In this document: one piece after another, positions 17,675 to 28,900 of the stretch | Layout of the letters: each line of letters begins with the position of its first letter | Position numbering within the stretch: position 1 is the first letter of the stretch | Source of the DNA: Spirabiliibacterium pneumoniae | GTDB taxonomy: Bacteria; Pseudomonadota; Gammaproteobacteria; Enterobacterales; Pasteurellaceae | Assembly (NCBI RefSeq): GCF_014884995.1 | Contig: NZ_JABMII010000001.1 | Coordinates: 62,001-126,000 of the forward strand | DNA: 64,000 nt | Reading direction: 5' to 3' | Program-made: the position numbers and the translations under genes | Notes under the pieces: model-generated | The model's database searches: none | Told to the model about the DNA's origin: nothing | What the model saw: only the letters and a program-made list of their open reading frames with translations

Positions 17675-18527
17675 ACCATTTCCAAGCGCACGCGCGCTCT
17701 TTCCGCCACACAAGCGCAAGCTCAAAGTGTTGCGCTCACGCCTGCGTTATTATTTTTATCGCACCAAAGCGCGCGCGCAATGTGAGCCGTGGATGGATTA
17801 TTTGTCCAACCAGCCACAGACCAACGCCATTTTTGAGGCTCAGCCATACCGCCATTATGCCTTGCTGTATTGCTATGGCGACAAACGTTTCACACCTGCC
17901 CAGCGGCGGGAGGCAATGCAATATACCTTTGATTTTGTTGCGCAGAAATTAGGCGCGCGCTATGACGCCTTAGTGGCACAAAATGCGCTGCCTTTCGCGC
18001 CGTTGACAGACGACATCAGCGCCTATTTCAACATCAATCAAATTGATCCGCTCGAGGGCTTTTTCTCACTGAATCTGCGTGATCACAGTGCGCAGCGGCT
18101 GTATGATTTGGTTTTTATGATCTTGCCTGACAAACGCATGGTGATCACTTCGCTACAAGGCCCTAAAGGCGAGCAAGCACAAGCACTGGTGCGCAGCCTC
18201 ACTAAGCAGCTGCATGGCATGCGACCGCACTTTATGTTAGTCAATTTGATGAAAATGCTGGCCGCGCACTGGGGTTGCACGCTCTATGGTGTGGCACACA
18301 AACATCAAGCCAAATACCGCTTTAACGATCACTCTCGTTTACTGTTTAACTACGATGAATTTTGGGCTGAAAATGAAGGTGAGTTTGAAGCGCAATCTGG
18401 CTTTTGGCGCCTGCCAACGGCGATTGAACAAAAATCGCTGGAAGAGATTGCCAGCAAAAAACGCAGTATGTATCGCAAACGCTACGCTATGCTAGAACGC
18501 GCACAAGCCGAGATTGCCACATTCTAA
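17667..18527 (+). CDS. VirK/YbjX family protein (DUF535)
   Basis: A 286-residue soluble protein of the VirK/YbjX (DUF535) family: basic N-terminus, PLEGFFSLNLRDHSAQRLYDL near residue 133, ITSLQGPKGEQAQALVR near 165, and YRFNDHSRLLFNYDEFWAE near 220. Homologues in Salmonella and Shigella influence resistance to host peptides and surface properties, but the biochemical role is unknown. The ATG at 17667 overlaps the yjgA stop, so it is preferred over an upstream start lying deep inside yjgA. Confidence 0.85.
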   Translation: MSKPFPSARALFPPHKRKLKVLRSRLRYYFYRTKARAQCEPWMDYLSNQPQTNAIFEAQPYRHYALLYCYGDKRFTPAQRREAMQYTFDFVAQKLGARYDALVAQNALPFAPLTDDISAYFNINQIDPLEGFFSLNLRDHSAQRLYDLVFMILPDKRMVITSLQGPKGEQAQALVRSLTKQLHGMRPHFMLVNLMKMLAAHWGCTLYGVAHKHQAKYRFNDHSRLLFNYDEFWAENEGEFEAQSGFWRLPTAIEQKSLEEIASKKRSMYRKRYAMLERAQAEIATF

Positions 18528-18547
18528 CACCAAAGTGCGGTTGCAAG

Positions 18548-19147
18548 TTAGAGTTTGCGCCGCCCGATTAAAGCATGGGTCAAGGTGGTGCCGTCGGTAT
18601 TTTCCAACTCGCCACCCACAGGAATACCGTGGGCAATGCGTGTGACGGGGATGTCATATTGCTGGCAAAGCTGTGCGATAAAATGTGCGGTGGCGTCGCC
18701 CTCAACAGTGGGATTTGTGGCTAAAATCACTTCACTAAAGGTTTCACTGAGCAAACGTTGTTCAAGCAAATCCAGCCCGATTTCTTTCGGGCCGATGCCA
18801 TCGAGGGGAGAAAGATGCCCCATCAACACAAAATAGCGACCAGAATACTGTCCTGTTAACTCAATAGCTTGAATATCAGAAGGCATTTCAACCACGCACA
18901 ACTGCTGACTTTTTTGCCGACGCGGATTGCGGCACAGGGCGCAGACCTCTTCTTCCGTGAATGTACGGCATTGGTTGCAATGCCCAATTTGGCTCATGGC
19001 GCGCTCAAGCATTTGGGCAAGGTTCATGCCACCACTGCGGTTGCGTTGCAGCAAATGGTAAGCCATACGCTGGGCCGATTTTGGGCCCACACCTGGCAGG
19101 CAACGCAAGGCATCAATTAATTGCTCTAATAATGGGCTGATTTGCAT
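18548..19147 (-). CDS. recR: Recombination mediator RecR
   Basis: A 199-residue protein, close to E. coli RecR (201). The helix-hairpin-helix [17 protein letters not shown] is near residue 17, a four-Cys zinc finger reads CNQC...CALC near residues 57-71, and the Toprim domain includes [14 protein letters not shown] near 143. With RecF and RecO it loads RecA on SSB-coated gaps. It is the last gene of the dnaX-ybaB-recR cluster, as in E. coli. Confidence 0.96.
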   Translation of the reverse strand: MQISPLLEQLIDALRCLPGVGPKSAQRMAYHLLQRNRSGGMNLAQMLERAMSQIGHCNQCRTFTEEEVCALCRNPRRQKSQQLCVVEMPSDIQAIELTGQYSGRYFVLMGHLSPLDGIGPKEIGLDLLEQRLLSETFSEVILATNPTVEGDATAHFIAQLCQQYDIPVTRIAHGIPVGGELENTDGTTLTHALIGRRKL

Positions 19148-19159
19148 AGGCTGTCTAAA

Positions 19160-19183
19160 ACCGCACTTTCATAAAAGTGCGGT
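19160..19183. terminator. Uptake-signal dyad between ybaB and recR
   Basis: ACCGCACTTT and AAAGTGCGGT face each other across four bases. On the minus strand the stem is followed by TTTT, so it could reduce read-through from ybaB into recR. Partial effect likely. Confidence 0.5.
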
Positions 19184-19189
19184 CGGCAA

Positions 19190-19519
19190 TTAGAATGGCA
19201 TTTTAAAGCCAGGTGGCAGTTGCATGCCGTTGGTGATAGACGCCATTTTTTCTTTTTGCAACTCTTCGGCACGGCGCACCGCATCGTTGTAAGCAGCGGC
19301 GATCAAGTCTTCCAGCATTTCTTTGTCGTCTTCCATCAAAGACGGATCGATTTCAACACGACGGCAATTATGCGCACCGTTGATGGTGATTTTCACCAAC
19401 CCCGCGCCTGATTCACCTGTCACTTCCAGCTGGGCGACTTCTTCTTGCATTTTTTGCATGCGCTCTTGCATTTGCTGCGCTTGCTTCATTAAATTTCCAA
19501 GTCCACCTTTTCCAAACAT
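19190..19519 (-). CDS. ybaB: Nucleoid-associated protein YbaB/EbfC
   Basis: A 109-residue small DNA-binding protein. [21 protein letters not shown] begins a coiled-coil with repeated methionine and glutamine, followed by the [25 protein letters not shown] core and a [12 protein letters not shown] tail, all as in EbfC. It binds DNA as a dimer and affects nucleoid structure and expression. It sits between dnaX and recR on the same strand. Confidence 0.95.
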   Translation of the reverse strand: MFGKGGLGNLMKQAQQMQERMQKMQEEVAQLEVTGESGAGLVKITINGAHNCRRVEIDPSLMEDDKEMLEDLIAAAYNDAVRRAEELQKEKMASITNGMQLPPGFKMPF

Positions 19520-19584
19520 TGTTTTTTCTCTCTCTTTTCGTGTAAAAGCTGCATTTTAGCCTAAAAGGTTGACGCTGGCAAAGG

Positions 19585-21633
19585 CTAACCGACTGGCCGT
19601 ATGCTATCAAGCTCCAGTGTCGCATCAAACGCCTCCTTGAGGAGCGCGAGCTTGTCGTCTTGCTCAAGGGCGGCTTTCGCGGATTGGCTTAGTTCTTGAT
19701 ACACTTCACGGCGCAATTCGATGGGAGTTAGCTCATCGCTATCATCACAAATTTCAACGCGTAACTGCAAGTGCGGTTGAGAAAAATACTGTTGTAATTT
19801 GCTTTGTAATGCCTCGAGGTAATTATCCCGCTGCAAATGACTAAATTGCGAGCGCAGCCCAAGGACAATTTCCGTTGCATTGTGGCTCAACAACAAGGCG
19901 TTGAGTGCCAGCTGCTTGCTCAAGCCCGTCATACCCAACGCCTCCACATCCGCCGCCCATTTATCACGCTCGGCACTAAGCTGCAGCACTTTTGCCACCA
20001 CGTCAGGCGTATAGTCTTGCAAAATGGCTTGTTTTATTTCCGATGGGCGCAAGCGGTTGTCATCATGGCTTTCAAGCTCAGGGTTGAGCCACTGCCAGTG
20101 ATAATCTTCACCAATTTCATCGTCATTACTTTCGGGTTGGATATCTGGTGTGGGCACCTCTTGATCAGGCTCTTCAGGCGCGAGCGTGTGTTGTGCTAGG
20201 TGGTTTAAGCGCTCAAGCAAATCAACCTTGCCGCAGGTTTGCGCTTGCACTTTGCTCGCAGGCGCTGGCTCAGTGATTGCTACGGGCTTTTTTTTTTCTT
20301 CTTGATTGAGTTTTTTTAACGCAGCTGCTGCGCGCAAGGCGGGCGAAAGTGTGTCACTCGTCTCAGCATTGAGCTCATCGGTCGGCGTTTCTTTAACGGC
20401 TTCGCTGACCGCACTTTGCACCGCATCATAGTGCTCCACAGTCGGTTTAACCACTTGCGGCTTCGTCACCGCACTTTGCGTTTTCAGCTGCTCACGCATG
20501 GCGTCAATTTTGCTTGCGGTATCTGGCGCGGCTGTTGGCTTGCTTGCAGGCGCAACCTGCCAATTACTCGGATGGAAAGCCAATGCACGCAACAATGTCA
20601 TTTCAACGCCACTGCGTGGCTCGGGCGCAAACGGCAGCTCCTTGCGCCCCGTTAAGATCAACTGATAATAAAACTGCACATCTTCAGGGGGCAAATGCTG
20701 CGCCAAAAAGCCAATGCGGTCATCGGTTTGCTCACCTTTTAACAACTGGCGCATGGCAATCAAATGCAGCTGGCTGGCCAGCTGCTGGAGAAGTTGATCC
20801 CAGCCAATTCCTTTCTGCGCCACCGCCGAAATCGCCTGCATTAAGGTATTGCCATCGGCCAGTTGCAGCGCTTGAATAATATCCAACGCTTGGTCATCAT
20901 CCAGCGTGCCAAGCATTTGCTGCACAGTGGCTAACCGCACTTCACCATTACCCATCGCAATCGCTTGATCGGTCAAGCTCAACGCATCACGAATGCTACC
21001 CTTGGCGGCTTTAGCGAGTTGCTCAAGTGCGGTCAGGTCAAAAGCGAGCTTTTCTTGATTTAAAATTGCGCCCAAGTGTTCGCTGATTTGTTCGGTGTCC
21101 AGTGCTTTGAGATGAAACTGAATGCAACGGGATAAAATCGTGATCGGCAGTTTTTGCGGATCGGTGGTGGCAAGCAAGAATTTGACGTATTCAGGCGGCT
21201 CTTCTAGCGTTTTGAGCAGCGCATTGAAACTGTGACGCGATAGCATATGCACTTCATCAATCAAGTAGATTTTAAAGCGCCCTTGCACGGGTTTATATTG
21301 CACATTGTCCAGCAAATCACGGGTGTCTTCCACTTTAGTGCGGGAAGCGGCGTCGATTTCTAATAAATCAATAAAACGCCCTTCTTCAATGGCTTTGCAA
21401 TTAGCACATTTGCCACACGGCGTGGCGGTAATGCCCGTTTCGCAGTTCAATCCTTTGGCAAACAGCCGCGCAATGGACGTTTTACCCACCCCGCGCGTGC
21501 CTGAAAACAGGTAGGCATGATGCAGTCGACCCGTGTTTAGCCCATTTTGCAATGCGCTGAGCACATGCTGCTGGCCGACCACTTGCGAAAAGGTTTGCGG
21601 CCGCCATTTTCTTGCCAAGACCTGATAGCTCAT
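19585..21633 (-). CDS. dnaX: DNA polymerase III subunits tau and (probably) gamma
   Basis: A 682-residue clamp-loader ATPase. Walker A GTRGVGKTS is near residue 45, a zinc finger CGKCANC near 73-79, Walker B DEVHML near 126 and the SRC sensor ILSRCIQFHLK near 170. The C-terminal third (after about residue 450) is specific to tau and contacts the polymerase and helicase. An A-rich slippery stretch at 20287-20297 could yield the shorter gamma product. It starts eight bases after apt ends. Confidence 0.96.
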   Translation of the reverse strand: MSYQVLARKWRPQTFSQVVGQQHVLSALQNGLNTGRLHHAYLFSGTRGVGKTSIARLFAKGLNCETGITATPCGKCANCKAIEEGRFIDLLEIDAASRTKVEDTRDLLDNVQYKPVQGRFKIYLIDEVHMLSRHSFNALLKTLEEPPEYVKFLLATTDPQKLPITILSRCIQFHLKALDTEQISEHLGAILNQEKLAFDLTALEQLAKAAKGSIRDALSLTDQAIAMGNGEVRLATVQQMLGTLDDDQALDIIQALQLADGNTLMQAISAVAQKGIGWDQLLQQLASQLHLIAMRQLLKGEQTDDRIGFLAQHLPPEDVQFYYQLILTGRKELPFAPEPRSGVEMTLLRALAFHPSNWQVAPASKPTAAPDTASKIDAMREQLKTQSAVTKPQVVKPTVEHYDAVQSAVSEAVKETPTDELNAETSDTLSPALRAAAALKKLNQEEKKKPVAITEPAPASKVQAQTCGKVDLLERLNHLAQHTLAPEEPDQEVPTPDIQPESNDDEIGEDYHWQWLNPELESHDDNRLRPSEIKQAILQDYTPDVVAKVLQLSAERDKWAADVEALGMTGLSKQLALNALLLSHNATEIVLGLRSQFSHLQRDNYLEALQSKLQQYFSQPHLQLRVEICDDSDELTPIELRREVYQELSQSAKAALEQDDKLALLKEAFDATLELDSIRPVG
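20270..20297 (-). other. Candidate -1 programmed frameshift site in dnaX
   Basis: Ten consecutive A residues followed by G give the heptamer A AAA AAG in the zero frame, ending at codon 449 (Lys). A one-base slip backward reads Ala-Arg-Ser-Asn-His and then TGA, giving a product of about 454 residues. This matches the way E. coli dnaX makes gamma with the same heptamer and an early -1 stop. I saw no clear downstream stem-loop. Confidence 0.55.
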
Positions 21634-21641
21634 GTTATCCC

Positions 21642-22190
21642 TTAATATTGATCTTCACTAAACTCAACCACGTCAAAACACGCAATGTTTTCTTTCGCCA
21701 ACCGCTCTTTGCCGCCAAGATCAATCAAGCGAATAATAAAGCCTGCATGCTCGGCTTTACCGCCTAAGCGACGGATCAATTTTGCTGTTGCCTCCACCGT
21801 GCCGCCTGTTGCGAGCAAATCGTCGATGATCAACACATTATCGCCTTCCGTAATGGCATCAACGTGGATTTCTAACGTATCTTGTCCGTATTCTAATTCA
21901 TAACTTTGCGAGAGCGTTTCACGCGGCAGTTTGCCAGGCTTACGCACCAAGACAAACGGCACGCCAAGCGCCAGCGCTACGGGTGCGCCAAAAATAAAGC
22001 CACGCGACTCGGTGCCTACCACTTTGGTGATGCCTTTGTTGCTGTAATGTGCCACCAACATGTCGATAGCCGCTTGAAATGCCAGTGGATTTTCAAGCAA
22101 ACTGGTAATATCTCTAAAAATAATGCCTTTTTTTGGATAGTCAGGAATTGCTTTAATCGCGGAGCGAATCAATTCACACTTTGCAGTCAT
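21642..22190 (-). CDS. apt: Adenine phosphoribosyltransferase
   Basis: A 182-residue enzyme of purine salvage that makes AMP from adenine and [25 protein letters not shown] near the N-terminus, [24 protein letters not shown] near 60 and the PRPP loop [13 protein letters not shown] near 119 are all present. E. coli Apt is 183 residues. Located just upstream of dnaX on the same strand, as in E. coli. Confidence 0.97.
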   Translation of the reverse strand: MTAKCELIRSAIKAIPDYPKKGIIFRDITSLLENPLAFQAAIDMLVAHYSNKGITKVVGTESRGFIFGAPVALALGVPFVLVRKPGKLPRETLSQSYELEYGQDTLEIHVDAITEGDNVLIIDDLLATGGTVEATAKLIRRLGGKAEHAGFIIRLIDLGGKERLAKENIACFDVVEFSEDQY

Positions 22191-22258
22191 TATTAAACCC
22201 TTAAAAAGTCGAAATCAAATTAAAAACCTAGCATAGCAAAACGCCCATTTTGTGCAAG

Positions 22259-23221
22259 TTATTGTGCGGGCATTTTGTAGATATCTTCGCCATCTTTGCG
22301 CGTTTTTAACAGCCGTAAAATCCATACATATTGCTCAGGTGACTCACGCACATAATCTTCAATCACCGAGTTCATATTACGCGCCATCTGCACGTCATCA
22401 TCGCTTAATGACATAGACGGTTTAATTTTTAGAATGTATTTACCCTCTTGCGCACTGTAACAAGCAAACATCGGAATCACCACCGCGCGGGCGATTTTCG
22501 CCATTTTATTCAGCCCTGGTAACGTGGCTTTGTAAGTGGCGAAAAAGTCAGCATAGACACTCAGCTCCTCGCCGTAGTCTTCATCTGGCAAATAGTACCC
22601 CATTTCACCAGCACGTACGCGGTTTAAAAACGGCTTAATGCCATTTTGCCGCGCTTGCATTTTGCCGCCAAAGCGCTCACGAGTTTTGTTCCACAAATAA
22701 TCCACCAGTGGATTGCGATGCGGATTATACATCGCCGTCATCGGCATGCCTTGAGTGTGCAAAATAATGCCTGAGGCATCAATCGACCACGTATGGGGCA
22801 CCAATAAAATGATGTTCTGCCCTGCTTTGCGCGCCTCAATAATGTGCTCAAGCCCTTCAAAACGGGTGCGCGCTTTCAGCTGCTCACGCGAGCGCAGTGC
22901 AATCTCGCCAATGCCCAGCATCACTTGACTGACAGTCACAAACATCTGTTCGATGACCGCACTTTTTTGCTCGTCGCTCCACTGGGGAAAGCAATAATCA
23001 AGGTTAACCTTCGCGCGATGATATTGCTTTTTCGCCTTGCGTGCCACCATGCGAGCGAGCTTAGCAGCAAGAGCGTCACGCCAGCGATAAGGCAAAAATG
23101 CCAACAGTGCGATCACTCCCATGCCAAGCCACACGCCCCAATATTTGGGGTGCAAAAATTGCCACGACCATGCAGGATCATAGCCCACACGCGAGGTCAG
23201 GCGGATATTTTCATCGCTCAT
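22259..23221 (-). CDS. lpxM: Lipid A late acyltransferase (LpxM/MsbB type)
   Basis: A 320-residue inner-membrane acyltransferase of the LpxL/LpxM family that adds a secondary acyl chain to lipid A. One N-terminal membrane segment (GMGVIALLAFLPY) is followed by the catalytic HTWSID (HX4D) near residue 140 and YYLPDEDYG further on. I choose MsbB/LpxM over HtrB/LpxL because of the familiar Haemophilus gene order beside yfcA and mepA; this assignment is moderately sure. The start at 23221 overlaps the upstream stop (TAATG), implying coupling. Confidence 0.88.
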   Translation of the reverse strand: MSDENIRLTSRVGYDPAWSWQFLHPKYWGVWLGMGVIALLAFLPYRWRDALAAKLARMVARKAKKQYHRAKVNLDYCFPQWSDEQKSAVIEQMFVTVSQVMLGIGEIALRSREQLKARTRFEGLEHIIEARKAGQNIILLVPHTWSIDASGIILHTQGMPMTAMYNPHRNPLVDYLWNKTRERFGGKMQARQNGIKPFLNRVRAGEMGYYLPDEDYGEELSVYADFFATYKATLPGLNKMAKIARAVVIPMFACYSAQEGKYILKIKPSMSLSDDDVQMARNMNSVIEDYVRESPEQYVWILRLLKTRKDGEDIYKMPAQ

Positions 23222-23982
23222 TAAAACCACCCATTATCCATTGCCAGTTTCACTGTCATAATCAACGACATCAGTACCACCATTGGGCGGATCAGTTTTT
23301 GCCCTTTGGTTAATACCATTTTTGCGCCCATCCGCGCACCTAAAAATTGCCCCAGCATCATCAAAAAACCAATTTCCCACACTACATGCCCGCCAAGGAT
23401 AAAAAATAGCAACGAGGCGACATTGGAGGTAAAATTGAGCACTTTCGCGTGTGCGGTGGCTTTGGCGAGGTTATAGCCTAGTAGAGCGACAAACGCAAGA
23501 CTGTAAAACGACCCCGTGCCTGGGCCGAAAAAGCCGTCGTAAAACCCAACCCCAAAGCCTGCGGTGAGCGCAAACACGATCAAACTTACACGGCGTTGTT
23601 TATCCACAACGCCAAGATTGGGGGACAGCAAGAAATACAGCCCGATGGCGAGAATCAAAAATGGCAGAATTTTTTTCAAAAAACTGGCATCAATTTGCTG
23701 CACCAACAACGTACCCAGTGCCGCACCAATAAAGGTGCACACAATCAAAAACCACACCGAGCGAACATCTACCGCTTTTTGGCGGATAAAATACCAACTC
23801 GCCGAAAATGAGCCGCCACAGGCTTGTAACTTGTTGGTGCCCAGCGCCATGGCAGGTGACATTCCCGTTGCCAACAGCGCAGGGATAGTGATAAGCCCGC
23901 CTCCGCCCGCAATGGCATCAATAAAGCCCGAAATGCACGCCAAGACAAACAACAGCGCGATCACGTCAAAGCCTAGATCCAT
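23221..23982 (-). CDS. yfcA: TSUP-family (TauE/SafE) membrane permease YfcA
   Basis: A 253-residue protein with about seven to eight membrane segments. It has two copies of the family motif, FIDAIAGGGGLITIPALL near residue 21 and GFYDGFFGPGTGSFYSLAF near 148. TSUP proteins move sulfur-containing or organic anions, but the substrate of YfcA is not settled. ATG with AGGAG upstream. It lies between mepA and lpxM on one strand, most likely as one transcript. Confidence 0.9.
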   Translation of the reverse strand: MDLGFDVIALLFVLACISGFIDAIAGGGGLITIPALLATGMSPAMALGTNKLQACGGSFSASWYFIRQKAVDVRSVWFLIVCTFIGAALGTLLVQQIDASFLKKILPFLILAIGLYFLLSPNLGVVDKQRRVSLIVFALTAGFGVGFYDGFFGPGTGSFYSLAFVALLGYNLAKATAHAKVLNFTSNVASLLFFILGGHVVWEIGFLMMLGQFLGARMGAKMVLTKGQKLIRPMVVLMSLIMTVKLAMDNGWF

Positions 23983-24008
23983 AGGTTCTCCTCATCATTA
24001 AAGTGCGG

Positions 24009-24854
24009 TTAATCTTGTAGCCATTTGTATTTATCAGGAGCATCAAGCACTTGCTGGCATAATGCAGGCAGCGCAGGCACGCTTTTTTTCGGCTTACTCA
24101 CGCTCGGCTTCGGCGGTTCAAACCAAGAATAAAGCTCCGCACCACAGCCTTCGCCAGCGGGGATAGGCGCTTGCTCTTGGCAATATTTGGCATCACTTGG
24201 GCAATGCAAGCGTACATGAAAATGCGCATCATGCCCAAACCACGGGCGAATTTTGCGCAGCCAGTTGCGATCGCCGCGCACGCTTTGACACAGTTTCACC
24301 TTGATGGCTGGGTTGACAAAAATGCGCGCCACTCGCGGGTCTTGACTAGCCAGTTTCAACATGGTGGTTTGCCCGTTTGTCCACACTTGCTCATCCACCA
24401 CTTTGCGCGCACGATCAACCATTAACGTGGCCACTGGCGTTCTTGCTTCTTTATCACTCAACGGGCCAAAGCGCAGCCAAATATCGGCATCTAGCCCGAT
24501 TTGGTGACTGGCGTGGCCCGTTAAAAAACGCCCGCCGCCTGGCATAGCGATGTCGCCCACCAGCATGGTTGGCAAGCCCGCTTGTTTCACGCGCTTGCCC
24601 AGATCTTGCAAATAACGGATCATCATCGGGTGCCCGTAGTAGCGATTTTTCTGCATACGGATAACTTGATAGCCCTCACCGCGCCACGCCAACGGCTGCG
24701 CGCCAATAATACAGCCATTACTGTAGCCCCCAACGGGCAACGCCTCACCTGGAATAGGGCGCTTAATTTTTTGCCACTCGGTTTCCGCCACCGCACTTTG
24801 CATCGTTAAAAGTGCGGTCAGCGCGAAGGTTGCAAGCATGATTAACCGTTTCAT
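24009..24854 (-). CDS. mepA: Penicillin-insensitive murein endopeptidase
   Basis: A 281-residue periplasmic zinc peptidase with signal peptide ([23 protein letters not shown]). The metal site is seen in SHQIGLDADIWL near residue 125 and in the HDAHFHVRLHCP motif near 218, typical of LAS-type MepA. Several Cys residues suggest disulfides. It cuts D-Ala-mDAP cross-links. ATG 24854 overlaps the aroC stop (TAATG), as in enterics where aroC and mepA are also neighbours. Confidence 0.94.
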   Translation of the reverse strand: MKRLIMLATFALTALLTMQSAVAETEWQKIKRPIPGEALPVGGYSNGCIIGAQPLAWRGEGYQVIRMQKNRYYGHPMMIRYLQDLGKRVKQAGLPTMLVGDIAMPGGGRFLTGHASHQIGLDADIWLRFGPLSDKEARTPVATLMVDRARKVVDEQVWTNGQTTMLKLASQDPRVARIFVNPAIKVKLCQSVRGDRNWLRKIRPWFGHDAHFHVRLHCPSDAKYCQEQAPIPAGEGCGAELYSWFEPPKPSVSKPKKSVPALPALCQQVLDAPDKYKWLQD

Positions 24855-25942
24855 TATACCAGCTCCTTTAAGCCACACTGTGCACGCTGGCGTAATAGGT
24901 GGTCGAGTAAGACTATCGCCATCATCGCCTCAGCAATCGGCACCGCACGAATGCCCACACACGGGTCGTGGCGGCCACGAGTGACTACTTCCACTGCTTG
25001 GTTGTTCACATCCACACTGCGCCCTGGCACCGTGATACTTGAGGTGGGTTTGAGTGCAATGTGCGCGATAATCGGCTGCCCTGTACTGATTCCCCCTAAA
25101 ATGCCGCCAGCGTGGTTGGAGCAAAAACCTTCAGGGGTCATTTCATCACGGTGCGCTGTGCCTTTTTGGCTCACCACTGCAAAGCCGTCACCAATTTCTA
25201 CGCCTTTCACCGCATTAATGCTCATCAACGCGTGGGCAAGATCGGCATCGAGACGGTCGAAGACAGGCTCACCTAAGCCCACAGGCACATTTTGCGCCAC
25301 CACGGTGAGCTTAGCCCCAATGGAGTTACCTTCTTTTTTCAATGCTCGAATCAGCTGATCAAATTGCTCGACCGCACTTTGGTCAGGGCAGAAAAAGGGG
25401 TTGCTGTTGACCGCATCCCAATCGATCGCATCAAGGGGTTGCTCGTTTATTTTCACATCGCCCATTTGGCTCAAAAATGCGTTGATTTGTACGCCAAAAT
25501 GCACTTTAAGGTATTTTTTCGCGATCGCCCCTGCTGCCACGCGCATAGCAGTTTCTCGCGCAGAGGAACGCCCACCACCACGATAATCACGCAAGCCATA
25601 TTTTTGTTGATAAGTGTAATCCGCATGCCCTGGACGGAATTTGTCTTTAATATCGCCGTAGTCTTTAGAGCGTTGATCAGCATTTTTGATCACAAGCCCG
25701 ATGCTAGTGCCCGTTGTTTTGCCTTCAAATACGCCAGAGAGAATTTGCACTTCGTCATCTTCACGCCGCGGGGTTGTATAACGTGACGTGCCAGGTTTGC
25801 GACGATTAAGGTCATGTTGCATATCCGCCTCGCACAGCTCCAGCCCTGGCGGCACACCATCAACAATACAACCTAACGCCACCCCGTGGGATTCCCCAAA
25901 AGTCGTTACGCGAAAAAGCTGTCCGATACTATTTCCTGCCAT
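24854..25942 (-). CDS. aroC: Chorismate synthase
   Basis: A 362-residue flavin-dependent enzyme that makes chorismate from EPSP, the last common aromatic step. The signatures [18 protein letters not shown] at residue 16, [20 protein letters not shown] near 120 and [16 protein letters not shown] near 276 are intact. Length matches E. coli AroC (361). It is followed directly by mepA and preceded by the large channel gene on the same strand. Confidence 0.97.
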   Translation of the reverse strand: MAGNSIGQLFRVTTFGESHGVALGCIVDGVPPGLELCEADMQHDLNRRKPGTSRYTTPRREDDEVQILSGVFEGKTTGTSIGLVIKNADQRSKDYGDIKDKFRPGHADYTYQQKYGLRDYRGGGRSSARETAMRVAAGAIAKKYLKVHFGVQINAFLSQMGDVKINEQPLDAIDWDAVNSNPFFCPDQSAVEQFDQLIRALKKEGNSIGAKLTVVAQNVPVGLGEPVFDRLDADLAHALMSINAVKGVEIGDGFAVVSQKGTAHRDEMTPEGFCSNHAGGILGGISTGQPIIAHIALKPTSSITVPGRSVDVNNQAVEVVTRGRHDPCVGIRAVPIAEAMMAIVLLDHLLRQRAQCGLKELV

Positions 25943-25955
25943 ATGTTATCCTTGT

Positions 25956-28900
25956 CTAATGTTCATCATCGCCATCAAAGTCCAAATCAAGATCATGGTC
26001 GCGATGGTGTTCTTCATATTCTTTAATCAATGGTGGCTTGCGTGTATTTTTTGCCTTATTGACCGCACTTTTTAACTCAACGGGCTGAGAATTTTTAGTC
26101 CCCGATTCATTGGCTAACGCTTGTTGGTCGAGCTTAAGTTGCTGGCCATCAGCAAGGTTTTTGATATACACATCCAATTGGTTGAATGCAATTTCAATAT
26201 TATGCTGTTTGAACAGTTCATCGATACGACGATTTAAAAAGTCAATCGTTGGGTTGCGATATTCTGTTTGGCTGACATACACCCGTAACTCGTGATCCAA
26301 CGTGCTGGCACCAAAGGTGAGAAAATAAACTGACGGGACAGGCTCTTTTAGCGCGTGTGGCGCTTCATCAGCGGCTTGCAAAAGCAGATCCCGAGTGAGC
26401 TCTAAATCGGATCCATACGCCACACCCACCTCCAGCACAATGCGCGTAACCGTGTTCGACAGCGACCAGTTGGTCAAACGCTCTGTCACAAAGGTTTTGT
26501 TTGGTACAATCACCTCTTTGCCATCAAAATCTACAATGGTGGTGGCGCGAATGCGGATTTTCGATACTGTACCGCTAAAAGAGTCAATGGTGATAATATC
26601 CCCAATGCGTACAGGGCGCTCAAATAAAATAATGAGGCCTGAGACAAAATTGGCAAAGATTTCTTGCAAACCGAATCCCAGCCCCACCGACAGTGCGGCA
26701 AATAGCCATTGTAATTTGCTCCACGACATGCCTAGGCTGGAAAATGCACTGCCCGCCCCCACGGCAATGATTAAATAACTTAAAATGGTCGTGATGGCAT
26801 AAGGCGCGCCTTGCGAGAGGCGAATGCGCGAGAACACCAAAATTTCCAGCACCCCACTTAAGTTTCGCACTACCAAATAAGTTCCCCATAAAATCAAGAA
26901 CGAACTGAGCAAATTGAGCAGCGTGACGGATTCCAGTTCCGTTTTGCCATTTTCACCCGTGCTAGTTTGCTGCCATAGTGTGATGCCGTCAAGGTAATAT
27001 GCCACGCTCAGCAAATCTGACCACACCCAGTAGAGCAAGCCGACCAGTAAAATCCACATCACAATGTCGCTGACTTGACTAATTTGTTGATTAACGGTGG
27101 CAATAGCGATTTGCTCTTCTTGCGCATCCACCATAAACTCCTCGCCGCGTGTTTCTTGCTCTTGTTGTTCCCGCTCACGCTCACGTTTTTCTTTCAAACG
27201 ACGATAAGCTAGCTTGCGCGCTGACACACGAATGGCACGATGGATAATCTCACGCAGATAAAACCACAAAATGGTCACTACATAGGTGTATGTAATATAT
27301 TTGATCAAAATAAGTGCGGTGTAGTAATAACCTAATCCAATCAATACAATCAATATGATCGGGATAAGTACCAACAACACACTAAAAATGCGCAGAACTG
27401 TGGTGTAGTTGATCTGCTCGCCACTATTTTTATGATCCGTTTGCATGTGCTTAACGGCATTGCTAAATGCTGGGCGAATCTGAAATAAAAAGGTCAACAA
27501 CGCTACCACAATCATCGTCTCACCAAGATAATCATTCGTAACGCCAGTATCTTCAAGGCCAGTAAAAATAGACGCGTTAAGCAATACCACCAAAATCGGA
27601 ATAGATCGTTTTAACGTGCTGCGGAACAGTTCATTAGTCGTTTGCGAAAAATTGAAGTGGCGATAGCTGATACCATTTGGGCGCAGCAATGCCAGCATAA
27701 AAGCAAAAAAGAGCCAAAACGCCGCCATCCGAAATGCCCAAGGCAAATAATCGAGCGGCGTTTTAAACATAAAAAATAAAATCACCGTGAGGCTAACCAA
27801 AAACAATAATGTGCTTGGCAATGCTAACAATACGGTATAAATCAACACCATAATAGTGCGCCATAGGCTATCACCATTAAGTGTGTTCACTTGTGAGTTA
27901 TGAAACGTAATACGTTTTTTGATCCACTCTTTGCGCCAGCTGATCAAAAACATCGGCACCAATAACACCACCAACAGCAACGCCACCGATGTAATATGTT
28001 CACGCCAGTGGCTAAAGCCCATCAAGCCGACAATTTGCTTAATTTGCGCACTGGCCATTTTCGGCAAGTTTTTAAACCATGTCCAATCCACAGGAATGTT
28101 GCTGCGCACCCAAAAACTTTGCTGCTCGAGTTTGCTTTGCAGCTCATTACTAATGCTCACTACCTGTTGTTGATTAAGCTCAATATTAATTGCGTGATTA
28201 AGCTGCTCATTTAGTTGAGTGATGATGTCGGTTAACAGCTTACGGCGATCTTGTAAAATCGTGGTCAGCTGTCTTTTCTCCAATGCACTAAATTGGGTAT
28301 TGTGCTCTATTTCTAAGTTTTCAATATAATTGGCAGGATTAAATACCTCATCACGCTTTTCATTTACGTTAAACAGCATAACACGCAATTGTGTGATGCG
28401 ATTAGGCAAGTCGCTGATCAAACTATCACTGGGCAGTGAATGGCGCTGCTTATTAATCACACGAGAAAGTAGTAATGTACCCTGCAAAGCACTAATTTGC
28501 TCTTCTAGGTTACGTTGAGTTTGAATGAGATTATCCAACGCATTGCGAATGCGCAAGCCATCTTGTACCAATTGATTGTTGGTATTGGTTTGCTCAAGTA
28601 AATCTTGACTGAGTTTTGAATTCAATGCCAGCTCGGATTTGATCAGCGGATTAGCTAAATTATTGCCACTGCTTTGCTCTAGCTGGGCAACCTGCTGCTG
28701 CGATAATGCCAAACGCATTTCACTGATTTTTTGCACCAAGCGCCCTTGAATGGCTTGAATATACTGCTGCTCAGCGGTTTTTTCTGCGATTTGCGATTCG
28801 TATAATGACGTTAAGCGTGAGCCGCCATTAAGACTGAGCTGATTGTATTGATTGCGCAGTTCAATCAACTCCAACTCCGCTTTATATTTATCACGCAACG

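Noticed and set aside
20310-20330. A second A-run (seven A) in dnaX as a frameshift site
   Set aside because: It ends in C (A AAA AAC), lacks the close -1 stop seen for the ten-A site, and lies upstream of it, so I treat it as secondary.
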